This document shows positions 41,881 through 51,463 of a stretch of 64,000 nt of DNA, one piece after another. Below the pieces are notes generated by a model. That model saw nothing but the letters and a program-made list of their open reading frames with translations, did not search any database and was not told the origin of the DNA. How positions within the stretch are numbered: position 1 is the stretch's first letter; every line of letters starts with the position of its first letter. Made by a program: the position numbers and the translations under genes. Location: contig NZ_FMAC01000001.1 of the NCBI RefSeq assembly GCF_900094555.1, forward strand, positions 248,001 to 312,000, written 5' to 3'. The DNA is from Martinezella hainanensis. GTDB taxonomy: Bacteria; Pseudomonadota; Alphaproteobacteria; Rhizobiales; Rhizobiaceae.

Positions 41881-42912
41881 TCAAAGCCGCCATACCGAAC
41901 GGATGGCAACCGGATAAACATCACCCGCAGCAACAGCCTCGCGGCTATAGGCCCGCAGCGCCTGCCCATCCGGCATCGACAGCCTCATCGCATAGCGCTC
42001 GCCCTCATAGAGAACGGAAACGACCCGGCAGGAAATACCCTCGGCATCGGCAAGCACGTCCTCCGGCCGCACGAGGATATCCGCAAGCGCCGAGCCATTT
42101 GCACGGTTCTCCCAAAGGCCCTGGAAAGACGACCAGTCGATGCGTCGTGGCCCGCCATCGGGAAAAGCGAGCGACAGGATGGCACCCTGCCCGACAAGGC
42201 CGCCGACCATTTTTCCTTCGGGACGCGCGTAGATCTCAGCCGGCGGTGCCACCTGCAGCAGCCGCCCCTCGGACATGACGGCGACGTCGGTCGCAAGCGC
42301 CATCGCCTCGCTCTGGTCATGCGTGACATAGACCATGGTGGCGCCCGAGCGCTGATGAAACTCGCGGAACGTCTCCTCCATCTCCTTCTTCAGGTGACGG
42401 TCGAGGTTGGCGAGCGGTTCGTCCAGCAGCACGACATCGGGCGATGTCACCAGGCAGCGAGCAAGCGCCACGCGCTGCCGCTGACCGCCGGAGAGATCGG
42501 CGGGCCTGCGTTCGGCATAATCGCCAAGACGTACGGTCGCCAAGGCCTCGCGCACTTTCTCGCGGTAGCCTTCGCCCGAAATGCCGCGCACCTTCAGTGG
42601 ATAGCCAACATTGTCGGCGACGTTCATATGCGGCCAGAGCGCGTAGGATTGAAATACCATCGCCATGTTGCGCCGCTCCGGCGGCAGCATGTTTGCGGCA
42701 TCGGCCAGCAGCCGCTCGCCGAGATGGATGGAACCATCCGTCGGCTGCTCGAAACCAGCGATCATTCTGAGCACGGTCGTCTTGCCGCAACCGGAGGGGC
42801 CGAGCAGCGCCAGGAAACCGCCCTCGCGAACATCGAGCGACAAGGCGTTGACGGCAGCGCGGCCGCCAGTACCAAAATCCTTGCTGATATGATTGAGGAT
42901 CAGCTTCGCCAA
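41881..42912 (-). CDS. ABC transporter ATP-binding protein (FbpC/PotA type)
   Basis: Protein of 343 residues: Walker A LGPSGCGKTTVLR, Q-loop MVFQSYALWPHM, signature DLSGGQRQRVALARCL, Walker B VVLLDEPLANLD and switch YVTHDQSEAMAL. A C-terminal TOBE-like domain follows (ILVRPEDVLADAEGISCRVV). It overlaps the fused permease gene by 13 bp, a sign of coupling. It forms an importer with the permease and the binding protein upstream; ferric iron, 2-aminoethylphosphonate and related compounds are the usual substrates of this subfamily. Confidence 0.92.
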   Translation of the reverse strand: MAKLILNHISKDFGTGGRAAVNALSLDVREGGFLALLGPSGCGKTTVLRMIAGFEQPTDGSIHLGERLLADAANMLPPERRNMAMVFQSYALWPHMNVADNVGYPLKVRGISGEGYREKVREALATVRLGDYAERRPADLSGGQRQRVALARCLVTSPDVVLLDEPLANLDRHLKKEMEETFREFHQRSGATMVYVTHDQSEAMALATDVAVMSEGRLLQVAPPAEIYARPEGKMVGGLVGQGAILSLAFPDGGPRRIDWSSFQGLWENRANGSALADILVRPEDVLADAEGISCRVVSVLYEGERYAMRLSMPDGQALRAYSREAVAAGDVYPVAIRSVWRL

Positions 42913-44594
42913 GGCACGACTCCTTTCGGCAGGCGCTTGGCCATGATCTCCAGAAGCACCATCATGATGACAACCATGGCGATGACGATGACCGACATGG
43001 CCGAGGCAAGATCGGCGCTGCCGCCATCGTCGAGATTGTAAATGACGACGCCAAGCGTTTGAGTGCCCGCCGACCAGAGCAATGCCGAAACGGTCAGCTC
43101 GTTGCAGGCGATGAGGAAGACGAGGATCACCGAGGCACCCGCCGCCGGCGCGATCAGCGGCACGATGATGTCGGTCAGGCGGCGGAAGAAGCCGGCACCG
43201 GAAAGACGCGCCGCCTCTTCCAGCGCCGGATCGAGCTGCAGGAAGGCGCTCATGACCGGCTTCAGGCTGACAGCGAAATAGGCGGAGAAATAGGCAAGCA
43301 GGATGATCCAGATCGTCCCGTAAAGCGTAATGTTGAGGATCGGCAGCGGGGCCGCAAACACCAGGATGAAGCAGACGGCGATGATGATGCCCGGGAGCGA
43401 ATACGGGATCTCGATCATGCCGCCGACGATGCGGCTCAGCATGTCCTTGCGCCGTGTCAGCGCATAGGCCGCAAGCACTGTCACCAATAGGAGACCGAGC
43501 GCTGTCATGCCCGCAAGGAACAGCGAGTTGGAAAAGGCGGTGCGCGTGATGCTCTGCCTAAACAGGATCTCCGTGAAGGCGTTGAGCGATGCGGTCTTGA
43601 AGGTAAGCGGCACGCCATAGGCTGGCACGAGCGCGCCTGCGACCAGCGCCAGGAAGGGCGCGACGAGCATGACGAAGAGGATGGCGCAGAGCACCGGCAG
43701 CGCCAGGTAGCGCCAGCGACCGAGCGAAAAGGCAGCCGTCGCGCCGGAAATGCCGATCACGCGATAGTCACGCCCCTTCAAGGCCCTACCCTGCACGGCA
43801 AGCCCCGCAACGGCAATGACGGCGATCATCGTCGATAGCACCGCGATATCTCCGAAGGTGCGCGGCCCGAAACTGGAAAACTTGGTGAAGATCAGCGTCG
43901 ACAGCGTGTAGATCGAGGCGGGAATGCCGAGGATGGCGGGAATGCCGAAATTGCCAATGGACGAAACGAAGGCAATCGCAGCTCCGGCAATGACACCGGG
44001 CAGAGACAAGGGCAGGATGATATCGCGGAAGACGCGCAAACCGGAGGCTCCAGAAAGCCTTGCGGCCTCGACACCATCGCGCGGCAGCGCCATCAGACCG
44101 GCGCGCAAGGCGAGATAGACGAGCGGCGCATGCTGAACGCCATAGAGCAACGCGATGCCGCCGACTGAATAAAGCGGCTGCGGCGAGCCAAGCGGCGGCG
44201 CAATATGCAGCGCTTTCAACAAGGGGCTCGATGGTCCCGACATCTGCACCCAGGCAAGCGCCGTCACCTGCGGCGGGATCATCATCGGCAGCACGAACAG
44301 GAAGCCGAGCAGTCCCCTGCCCGACAGATCCGTCAGCGTTAGCAGGAATGCGAAGAGGCAGCCGAGCAAGACGGAAACGATGGTGCCGAGCACTGCCGTT
44401 TCGATCGTGTACCAGGCCGAGCGCCAGAGCGCCGGATCGGTGATGAGCTCATAGGCGCCGCCTCTCAGCAGCGCCTCGATGCCGGCAAGCGCCAGCCGCG
44501 CCAGCGGCAGGACGCTGAGCAAGAGCACGACGGCAACAACAAAAGGAAACAGCCAGGCCGGCTGGCTGTTTCCCTTACGCACATATCCGTACAT
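42900..44594 (-). CDS. double-length ABC permease (FbpB/ThiP type)
   Basis: Protein of 564 residues, about twelve membrane helices, made of two fused permease halves. Each half has an EAA-like loop: GVEAARLSGASGLRVFRDII with PLSLPGVI in the first, and LEEAARLSGAGFFRRLTDII with VPLIAPA in the second. This fused layout is typical of iron(III) and thiamine-type importers. The start of the gene is 17 bp downstream of the binding-protein stop, so SBP, permease and ATPase are one operon. Confidence 0.9.
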   Translation of the reverse strand: MYGYVRKGNSQPAWLFPFVVAVVLLLSVLPLARLALAGIEALLRGGAYELITDPALWRSAWYTIETAVLGTIVSVLLGCLFAFLLTLTDLSGRGLLGFLFVLPMMIPPQVTALAWVQMSGPSSPLLKALHIAPPLGSPQPLYSVGGIALLYGVQHAPLVYLALRAGLMALPRDGVEAARLSGASGLRVFRDIILPLSLPGVIAGAAIAFVSSIGNFGIPAILGIPASIYTLSTLIFTKFSSFGPRTFGDIAVLSTMIAVIAVAGLAVQGRALKGRDYRVIGISGATAAFSLGRWRYLALPVLCAILFVMLVAPFLALVAGALVPAYGVPLTFKTASLNAFTEILFRQSITRTAFSNSLFLAGMTALGLLLVTVLAAYALTRRKDMLSRIVGGMIEIPYSLPGIIIAVCFILVFAAPLPILNITLYGTIWIILLAYFSAYFAVSLKPVMSAFLQLDPALEEAARLSGAGFFRRLTDIIVPLIAPAAGASVILVFLIACNELTVSALLWSAGTQTLGVVIYNLDDGGSADLASAMSVIVIAMVVIMMVLLEIMAKRLPKGVVPWRS

Positions 44595-44611
44595 TCCAAA
44601 TCCGGGTCGGA

Positions 44612-45592
44612 TTACTTCGACTTGAAGTAGGTGGAGAAGGTCTTCAGGTCCTGATCGGTATTCTTGAGAGCATCGGCTGCATTCAACGGCAAAACCTTGA
44701 TGCTGTCACGTGCCGGGAAACCTTCCGGCAGCGGCGTGCCGTTACGCGCCGGAATGTAGCCGAGCTTCAGGAAGCCTTCCTGGCCTTTTTCGGAGAGAAC
44801 ATAATCGACGAATTTCTTCGCGGCGTCGGCATGCTGCGTGCCGGCGAGAATGCCGACCGGCTCGGTGACCGCCGAAACGCCCTCCTTCGGGAAGACGAAT
44901 TCCAGGGGCGCGCCCTTGGCCTTTTCGCGGATCGGCATGTAGTCGACGATCATGCCATAGGCCTTCTCGCCGGAAGCGACGGACTTCAGCACGGCGCCGT
45001 TGCCGCCGGAAGCGATTGCGCCATTGTCAGCGAGGTTCTTGTAATAGTCCCAGCCGAGGCTGCTGACGCCGGCAAGCGTCTGCGCGTGGATGAGAGCGGC
45101 ACCTGAAGCAAGCGGGCTCGGCATGGCGACGAGACCCTTGGCTTCCGGCTTCACCAGATCCTGCCAGCTTGCCGGCTTCATCGCGGCGGCGGTGTTGTAG
45201 ACGATGCCGGTCGTGATCAGCTTGGTGGAGTAGTAATAGCCATCGGCGTCATAAAGCGCAGCGTCGTAATTCGCAGCTTCCGGCGACTTGTATGCGAGCA
45301 GCCTGCCGGCTTCCTTCAGGCGCTCCAGCGTCACCGTGTCGGCGATCAGCAGGACGTCAGCGACCGGAGCGCCGGCCTGCATTTCAGCCTGCAGCTTGGC
45401 GATGATCTGCGGCGTGCCGTCACGAACCCAATCGACCTTGATGCCGGGATTGGCGGCCATGAAGCCATCGACAGTCGCCTGCGCATCAGCATTCGGCTGG
45501 CTGGTGTAGAGGACGAGATCGGCAGCGTTTGCGGCACCGGAAAAAAGGGCAATGGCCAACAGGCCGGCAAAGGCGGAAACAAAGGTCTTCAT
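44612..45592 (-). CDS. extracellular solute-binding protein (Fe3+/phosphonate type)
   Basis: Protein of 326 residues. Signal peptide MKTFVSAFAGLLAIALFSGA with cleavage after ANA, then ADLVLYTSQPNADAQATVDG, PVADVLLIADTVTLERL, ITTGIVYNTAAAM, AMPSPLASGAALIH, GMIVDYMPIREK and TEPVGILAGTQHADAAKKFV. This is the class II-type fold shared by FbpA and aminoethylphosphonate-binding proteins. Conserved tyrosines for iron binding cannot be assigned with certainty. GAGGA precedes ATG 45592. First gene of the importer operon. Confidence 0.87.
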   Translation of the reverse strand: MKTFVSAFAGLLAIALFSGAANAADLVLYTSQPNADAQATVDGFMAANPGIKVDWVRDGTPQIIAKLQAEMQAGAPVADVLLIADTVTLERLKEAGRLLAYKSPEAANYDAALYDADGYYYSTKLITTGIVYNTAAAMKPASWQDLVKPEAKGLVAMPSPLASGAALIHAQTLAGVSSLGWDYYKNLADNGAIASGGNGAVLKSVASGEKAYGMIVDYMPIREKAKGAPLEFVFPKEGVSAVTEPVGILAGTQHADAAKKFVDYVLSEKGQEGFLKLGYIPARNGTPLPEGFPARDSIKVLPLNAADALKNTDQDLKTFSTYFKSK

Positions 45593-45765
45593 GAAAACGT
45601 CCTCGGCTAGGTTGTAGGAGGGTTGTCTAGACGCACGGCTTAACATGATTGTGACAGTTGAATTTGAATAGATTGCCGTTCGTACGATGATTGAATCTTG
45701 ACCATCGCCATCCAGCACTATTTCTTGACGTACGTATTTCAGATGGGATCGAGGAGGATAGATCT

Positions 45766-46824
45766 ATGGAATATCGCTTGCTTGGCCGCTCCGGCCTCAA
45801 AGTTTCCACCATCACCATGGGCACCATGACCTTCGGCGGAGTCGGCTGGGCAAAAACCGTCGGCGATCTCGGCATCAAGGACGCAAAGAAGCTTGTCGAC
45901 ATGTGCATCGATGCCGGCGTCAACCTGCTCGACACGGCCGACGTCTACTCGCAAGGCGCCTCGGAGGAAATTCTCGGCGAGATCATCGGCGGCCCCCGCA
46001 AGAACGGCGTGCTGATCGCCACCAAGGCGCGCTTTCCGATGGGTCCCGGCGTCAACGATGTCGGTTCCTCCCGTCAGCATCTCATCCAGGCCTGCGAAGC
46101 AAGCCTGAAGCGCATGAAGACCGACGTGATCGACCTCTACCAGCTGCATGAATGGGACGGACAGACGCCGCTGGAAGAGACGATGGAAGCGCTCGACACA
46201 TTGGTTCGCCAGGGCAAGGTCCGCTACATCGGCTGCTCGAATTTTTCCGGCTGGCACATCATGAAGGCGCTTGGCGTCAGCGAACGCGACAAGCGCGAAC
46301 GTTTCGTCAGCCAGCAGATCCACTACACGCTCGAAGCCCGCGACGCGGAAAACGAACTGGTGCCGATCAGCATCGACCAGGGCCTCGGCATCCTCGTCTG
46401 GAGCCCGATTGCCGGTGGCCTGCTATCCGGCAAGCATCGCCGCAACCAGGCGACACCAGAGGGCACCCGCCAGTTCGCCGGCTGGACGGAACCGCCGATC
46501 CGCGATGAAAACCGCCTTTGGAATATCGTCGATACGCTGGTGGAGATTGCCGAGGGTCGCGGCGTTTCGGCCGCTCAAGTGGCGCTTGCCTGGCTCATCG
46601 GCCGCAAGGGCGTGACGTCGGTCATCATCGGCGGCCGCACGAAGGCTCAGTTCAAGGACAATCTCGCGAGCGCCGAGCTGAAGCTCACGGACGAAGAACG
46701 CAAGCGGCTGGATGATGTCAGCCTGCAGCCGCTGATGTATCCCTATTGGCACCAGCGCAACACGGCCAGCGACCGCCTGAGCGAGGCCGATCTTGCACTG
46801 ATCGGCCCGCATCTGGCGAAATAA
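45766..46824 (+). CDS. aldo/keto reductase
   Basis: Protein of 352 residues, NADPH-dependent (alpha/beta)8 barrel: MEYRLLGRSGLKVSTITMGT, GVNLLDTADVYSQGASEEIL (catalytic Asp and Tyr), VLIATKARFPMG (Lys), DLYQLHEWDGQTP (His), RYIGCSNFSGWHIM and VTSVIIGGRTKAQFKDNL. It reduces aldehydes or ketones of unknown identity. GAGGAGG lies nine bases upstream of ATG 45766; a longer frame from 45691 is not needed. It is divergent from the ABC importer and followed by a repeat element. Confidence 0.93.
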   Translation: MEYRLLGRSGLKVSTITMGTMTFGGVGWAKTVGDLGIKDAKKLVDMCIDAGVNLLDTADVYSQGASEEILGEIIGGPRKNGVLIATKARFPMGPGVNDVGSSRQHLIQACEASLKRMKTDVIDLYQLHEWDGQTPLEETMEALDTLVRQGKVRYIGCSNFSGWHIMKALGVSERDKRERFVSQQIHYTLEARDAENELVPISIDQGLGILVWSPIAGGLLSGKHRRNQATPEGTRQFAGWTEPPIRDENRLWNIVDTLVEIAEGRGVSAAQVALAWLIGRKGVTSVIIGGRTKAQFKDNLASAELKLTDEERKRLDDVSLQPLMYPYWHQRNTASDRLSEADLALIGPHLAK

Positions 46825-46828
46825 GAAA

Positions 46829-46966
46829 CTCCTTCTCCCCGCGGGGAGAAGGTGGCCCGAAGAGTCGGATGAGGGGGCTAAGCCCGGTTTGAATTCATGG
46901 GTTTTCGTACTCTTGGCAGCCCCCTCATCCGCCTGACGGCCCCTTCTCCCGAAGGGAGAAGGGGTT
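46829..46966. repeat. CCTTCTCCCC-type palindromic intergenic repeat
   Basis: Three nested elements: a perfect 22-bp palindrome at 46831-46852, GGATGAGGGGGCT (46867-46879) complementary to AGCCCCCTCATCC (46918-46930), and a near-perfect hairpin around CCCCTTCTCCCGAAGGGAG (46940-46964). It lies between convergent genes and could also end transcription. A related element occurs at 62787-62946. Confidence 0.8.
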
Positions 46967-47025
46967 GCGCGGCAACGATTTCATTTCACATATGATTGCG
47001 CTTCTCTCGTGGGAAGCGGCGAAGC

Positions 47026-48255
47026 TTAGGCCGCTATCGCCCCGATTTCGCCTGATATCAGCTTGCCGAGCCGCGAGATGCCCTCTTCTATCATCTCGTC
47101 ATTGGCGCAGGAGAAGCTGACGCGGAAAGTGTTCGCACCGCTGCCATCGGCAAAGAAGGCCTGACCGGGCACGAAGGCGACCTTCGCCGTTTCCAGAGAC
47201 CGGGCCAGCAGCTTGGCGCCATCCATGCCCTTCGGCAGGGTGACCCAGACGAACATGCCGCCTTCAGGCTTCGTCCAGCTCGTGCCCTCTGGCATGTACT
47301 TCGCGAGTGCGGCCAGCATGCAGTCGCGGCGGTGGCTGTAGGTCTTGCGGACCTTGGCGACCTGGGCCTCGAACCCGCGCTCGGCAACCTGATGGATTGC
47401 GATCTGGTTGATGGTCGAGGAATGCAGATCGGCGGCCTGCTTCATCAAGACCAGCTTGCGGATGACAGGCGCATTGGCGACGACGAAGCCGACGCGCAGG
47501 CCGGGCGCCAGCGTCTTGGAGAAGCTGCCGCAATAGATCGTGCGCGTGTCGTTGATATTGCCCTTGCGCGCGATTTCGAGCGCCAGGATTGGCGCGACCG
47601 GCTCGCCGTCGTAACGCAGCGACTGATAGGCAGCATCTTCGATGACGGCGATATCGAGCTCTTCCGCCAGATCGAGCAGCTTTTCGCGGCCGGCCAGATC
47701 GACCGTCTCGCCCGTCGGGTTGGCGAAATCGGCCGAGAGATAGGCGAACTTCACCCTGCCACCCGCCTGCGAGGCAGCGGCGCGATAGGAGTCCGGAGTA
47801 CGGTTGCCGTTCGGCGTCAGCTGATCGTAGGTCGGCTCATAGGCGTTAAAGGCCTGCAGCGCACCGAGATAGGTCGGCGCCGTCACCAGTGCCGTATCCT
47901 TCGGCGACAGGAAGAGCTTGCCGAGATAATCGAGCCCCTGCTGCGAACCGGAAACGATGAAGACGTTCTCGAGCTCACAGGGAATACCGAGCGCCGCCAT
48001 CTGTCCAACCAGCCATTCGCGCAGCGGCTTATAGCCTTCGCTGACTGAATATTGCAGCGCCGCGTTGACCGTCGGACCGGAAAATATATCGGCATAGGCC
48101 TGTTTGAATTCGGCATCCGGAAACAGTGCGGGATCGGGAATGCCGCCGGCGAACGAGATGATGTCAGGCCGCTCCAGCAGCTTCAGCAGTTCGCGGATTT
48201 CGGAGGCGCGCATACGGCTCGAACGCGTCGCAAAGATATTTTCCCAATTCAACAT
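47026..48255 (-). CDS. PLP-dependent aminotransferase (LysN/2-aminoadipate type)
   Basis: Protein of 409 residues from ATG 48255 (AGGAAA upstream). Class I/II aminotransferase signatures: DIISFAGGIPDPALFPD, ALQYSVSEGYKPLREWL, VFIVSGSQQGLDYLGKLFL, YLSADFANPTGETVDL, VIEDAAYQSLRYDGEPV (Asp, Tyr), GSFSKTLAPGLRVGFV (PLP Lys) and the C-terminal FRVSFSCANDEMI. It resembles the single-domain relatives of MocR proteins and 2-aminoadipate or aromatic transaminases. The exact amino acid is uncertain. It is divergent from a methyltransferase gene. Confidence 0.87.
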   Translation of the reverse strand: MLNWENIFATRSSRMRASEIRELLKLLERPDIISFAGGIPDPALFPDAEFKQAYADIFSGPTVNAALQYSVSEGYKPLREWLVGQMAALGIPCELENVFIVSGSQQGLDYLGKLFLSPKDTALVTAPTYLGALQAFNAYEPTYDQLTPNGNRTPDSYRAAASQAGGRVKFAYLSADFANPTGETVDLAGREKLLDLAEELDIAVIEDAAYQSLRYDGEPVAPILALEIARKGNINDTRTIYCGSFSKTLAPGLRVGFVVANAPVIRKLVLMKQAADLHSSTINQIAIHQVAERGFEAQVAKVRKTYSHRRDCMLAALAKYMPEGTSWTKPEGGMFVWVTLPKGMDGAKLLARSLETAKVAFVPGQAFFADGSGANTFRVSFSCANDEMIEEGISRLGKLISGEIGAIAA

Positions 48256-48413
48256 GGGGTTTCCTCGTAATTTTCGGTCTTTCCGACACAAGATCACGCA
48301 ACAAAAGATAAGTCAACAATGCTGACCTATTTTGTTTGTCACCGTGACAGATATTGTCAGGCTTTCCTGCTAGCAGTGGTCTCTCGAATGAAAAAAGCGA
48401 GCGCCAGGCAACA

Positions 48414-49001
48414 ATGAGCACCGACCCGACATCGTCCTTCTATACTGACAATGCAGCCCTCTACGCCGCGCGCGACCGCAACCTGCCGAGAAAGCGGCTT
48501 GATGCCTTCCTCGACGCCTTGCCCGCCGGCGCGCCCATCCTCGAACTGGGTTGTGGCGGCGGCCAGGATGCCGCCTACATGCTCTCGCGCGGCTTCGACG
48601 TCACGCCCACGGACGGCTCTGCCGAGCTCGCCAGGGAAGCCGAAAGCCGCATCGGTAGGCCCGTTCGAATCATGCGCTTCGAAGCCCTGGATGCCACGGA
48701 GGCTTTCGGTGGCGTATGGGCGGAAGCCAGTCTCTTGCATGTTCCGCGATCCGTCCTGCCGGATGTCTTCGACCGCATTTTGCGCGCCTTGAAAAAAGGC
48801 GGCATTTTCCACGCCAGTTTCAAGGCGGGAGAAGCAGAAGGCCACGACAAGTTCGGGCGCTACTACAACTACCCTTCCGCCGCGTGGCTTGAGGCTATGC
48901 TGAGCGCCGGAGGATGGAAAGACATCATCATGACCGAAGCCGATGGCGGCGGCTTCGACGGTGAGCCGACAAGATGGCTCCACGTCAAAGCCCGAAAATA
49001 A
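48414..49001 (+). CDS. class I SAM-dependent methyltransferase
   Basis: Protein of 195 residues: motif I ILELGCGGGQDAAYMLSRGF, then VTPTDGSAELAREAES, FEALDATEAFGGVWAEASLL, HVPRSVLPDVFDRI and LKKGGIFHASFKAGEAEGHD. It is a small soluble methyltransferase similar to those acting on small molecules; the substrate cannot be read from sequence. Start ATG 48414 fits the family better than the longer frame at 48354. Its stop lies within the T-run of the terminator for the convergent ilvC. Confidence 0.82.
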   Translation: MSTDPTSSFYTDNAALYAARDRNLPRKRLDAFLDALPAGAPILELGCGGGQDAAYMLSRGFDVTPTDGSAELAREAESRIGRPVRIMRFEALDATEAFGGVWAEASLLHVPRSVLPDVFDRILRALKKGGIFHASFKAGEAEGHDKFGRYYNYPSAAWLEAMLSAGGWKDIIMTEADGGGFDGEPTRWLHVKARK

Positions 49002-49026
49002 AAAGGCCGGAGCTTTCGCCCCGGCC
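48996..49026 (-). terminator. Rho-independent terminator of ilvC
   Basis: On the minus strand a 9-bp stem (49018-49026 pairing with 49005-49013, one G-U pair) closed by a GAAA tetraloop is followed by TTTTTATTTT. It sits 25 bp past the ilvC stop; the T-run overlaps the stop of the convergent methyltransferase gene. Confidence 0.9.
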
Positions 49027-49051
49027 CTCCAATCCGGCTTTCGCCGAAAGC

Positions 49052-50107
<1,056 letters not shown>

Positions 50108-50115
50108 TTAAATTG

Positions 50116-50766
50116 TCAGACGGTCGCTGCTGCTTCCGCCAATACCTTTTCCGTGCCGTAAAGCTTGAGGAAGGCGCTGACCGCCTTTTCCGCCTGACGG
50201 CTCGTATCCTTCAAACCGGGCTCGCCGAGCAGCATGCGAACATGCAGATCGGAGACGACGAGCCCGTAAAGCGTGTGATATGCCTCGTCGGCATCGGTGA
50301 AGCGCAACAGCCCTGCCCGCTTGCCGGCATCGATGAGGCCGATTGCGCGACGGTCGATCTGCCGCCGCCCGCGCTCCAAAAGCAGCTTGCCGAGCTTCGA
50401 TCCGTCGCGGTTCGACTGGCCGATCGCCAGGCGGTTCAATGCGAGAGAGACGTCGCCGGCCAGAACCTCCAGCAGATCGCGGGCGAAAATCACCAGATGA
50501 TCATGCAGGCTTGCCGTATTCAGCCGCTCGCCATTGCGCTCGAAGGTGCGGACCTTGCTGGCCTGATAGGTAATCATGGCCGACAGCAGGCCGTCACGAT
50601 CGCCGAACCACTTGTAGAGGCTTTCCTTGGAGCAATTGGCGGCGCGCGCGACACCCGAGGTCGTCAGCGCCTTTTCGCCGCCGTCGACGAGGAGACGTAG
50701 CGCCTGTTCCAAAACCGCGTTCTGGCGCGGCGAAAACTCGCTCGACTGTCCTACTTCGCTCAGCAC
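50116..50766 (-). CDS. TetR-family transcriptional regulator
   Basis: Protein of 216 residues starting at a GTG with GGGAG eight bases upstream. TetR helix-turn-helix: ALRLLVDGGEKALTTSGVAR, AANCSKESLYKWFGDRDGLL; the rest is an all-helical ligand domain. The longer frame to 50859 reads through its own promoter palindrome and is rejected. The perfect 16-bp palindrome at 50785-50800 lies 18 bp upstream of the start codon, so autoregulation is likely. Targets may include ilvC or the secreted-protein gene on the other side. Confidence 0.87.
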   Translation of the reverse strand: MLSEVGQSSEFSPRQNAVLEQALRLLVDGGEKALTTSGVARAANCSKESLYKWFGDRDGLLSAMITYQASKVRTFERNGERLNTASLHDHLVIFARDLLEVLAGDVSLALNRLAIGQSNRDGSKLGKLLLERGRRQIDRRAIGLIDAGKRAGLLRFTDADEAYHTLYGLVVSDLHVRMLLGEPGLKDTSRQAEKAVSAFLKLYGTEKVLAEAAATV

Positions 50767-50784
50767 GATGGCTACTCCCAAATG

Positions 50785-50800
50785 CGTACCGTACGGTACG
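50785..50800. promoter_or_regulatory. 16-bp perfect palindrome, candidate TetR operator
   Basis: CGTACCGTACGGTACG is its own reverse complement and sits just upstream of the TetR start. Size and place fit a TetR dimer site. Confidence 0.6.
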
Positions 50801-51005
50801 GTTCGTGGCGCTTTATGCAGGAGGTCGATGCAGCCGTCAAGCGGAATTCGTTGCTGCACTGCGCCAAAAAGAGAGCGCTTGTCAGGGCAGGTTCATGCCA
50901 GCTAGAGCTTGCGCCTATCCGCTGTCGCGCTGGAGCCTCCCGATGAAAGTCGAACGATCGTTGCCTCTCGATATACCAACCATTCTGACGCCATCCAGCG
51001 TCAGA

Positions 51006-51440
51006 ATGGCCGAAAGCAAGCAACGCATGCTTGTCCGTATCTCGGGGATCGGCATGGCGATAGGCCTGCTTGCCCTGCCCGCCTCGGCCCACTCGACGGC
51101 AAAACCAGTCCCCGGACCCGCAGGACGCTATTGCGGCAAACTTCTCTCTGGCGACAAGCTGGTCGATGTCGAAACTTCGCTTAGGGTCGACGGACAAGGT
51201 CACATCTCGGGGACTTATCGCTTCGATGACGATGGAACGACGACGGTCGGATCATTGTCCGAAGTTGGAGCGTCTGACGGCAGGCAGCGCACACTGCGTT
51301 GGTTCGACAAATATGGAATGGGGTCTCTGACGATCCACTTCGCCGCTGGTTATCACCGCTTCGAAGGCCTGTGGGGATCGCAGGGTGCCACTCCCAGCTA
51401 CATCTGGAATGGCAGTGACTGCAGCGCCCCAATCAGTTGA
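51006..51440 (+). CDS. putative secreted protein of unknown function
   Basis: Protein of 144 residues: MAESKQRMLVRISGIGMAIG, a hydrophobic signal LLALPASAHS with cleavage after SAHS or SA, then GPAGRYCGKLLSGDKLVDVE, GHISGTYRFDDDGTTTVGSL, LRWFDKYGMGSLTIHFAAGY and a final SDCSAPIS. Two Cys may form a disulfide. The repeated beta pattern (HISGTYRF, SLTIHF, GLWGSQG) suggests a small beta barrel. The true start could be ATG 51006 or ATG 51027. It is divergent from the TetR gene and convergent with AraC. I recognise no family. Confidence 0.6.
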   Translation: MAESKQRMLVRISGIGMAIGLLALPASAHSTAKPVPGPAGRYCGKLLSGDKLVDVETSLRVDGQGHISGTYRFDDDGTTTVGSLSEVGASDGRQRTLRWFDKYGMGSLTIHFAAGYHRFEGLWGSQGATPSYIWNGSDCSAPIS

Positions 51441-51463
51441 TCGAAGGTCACGCGTGAAGACGG

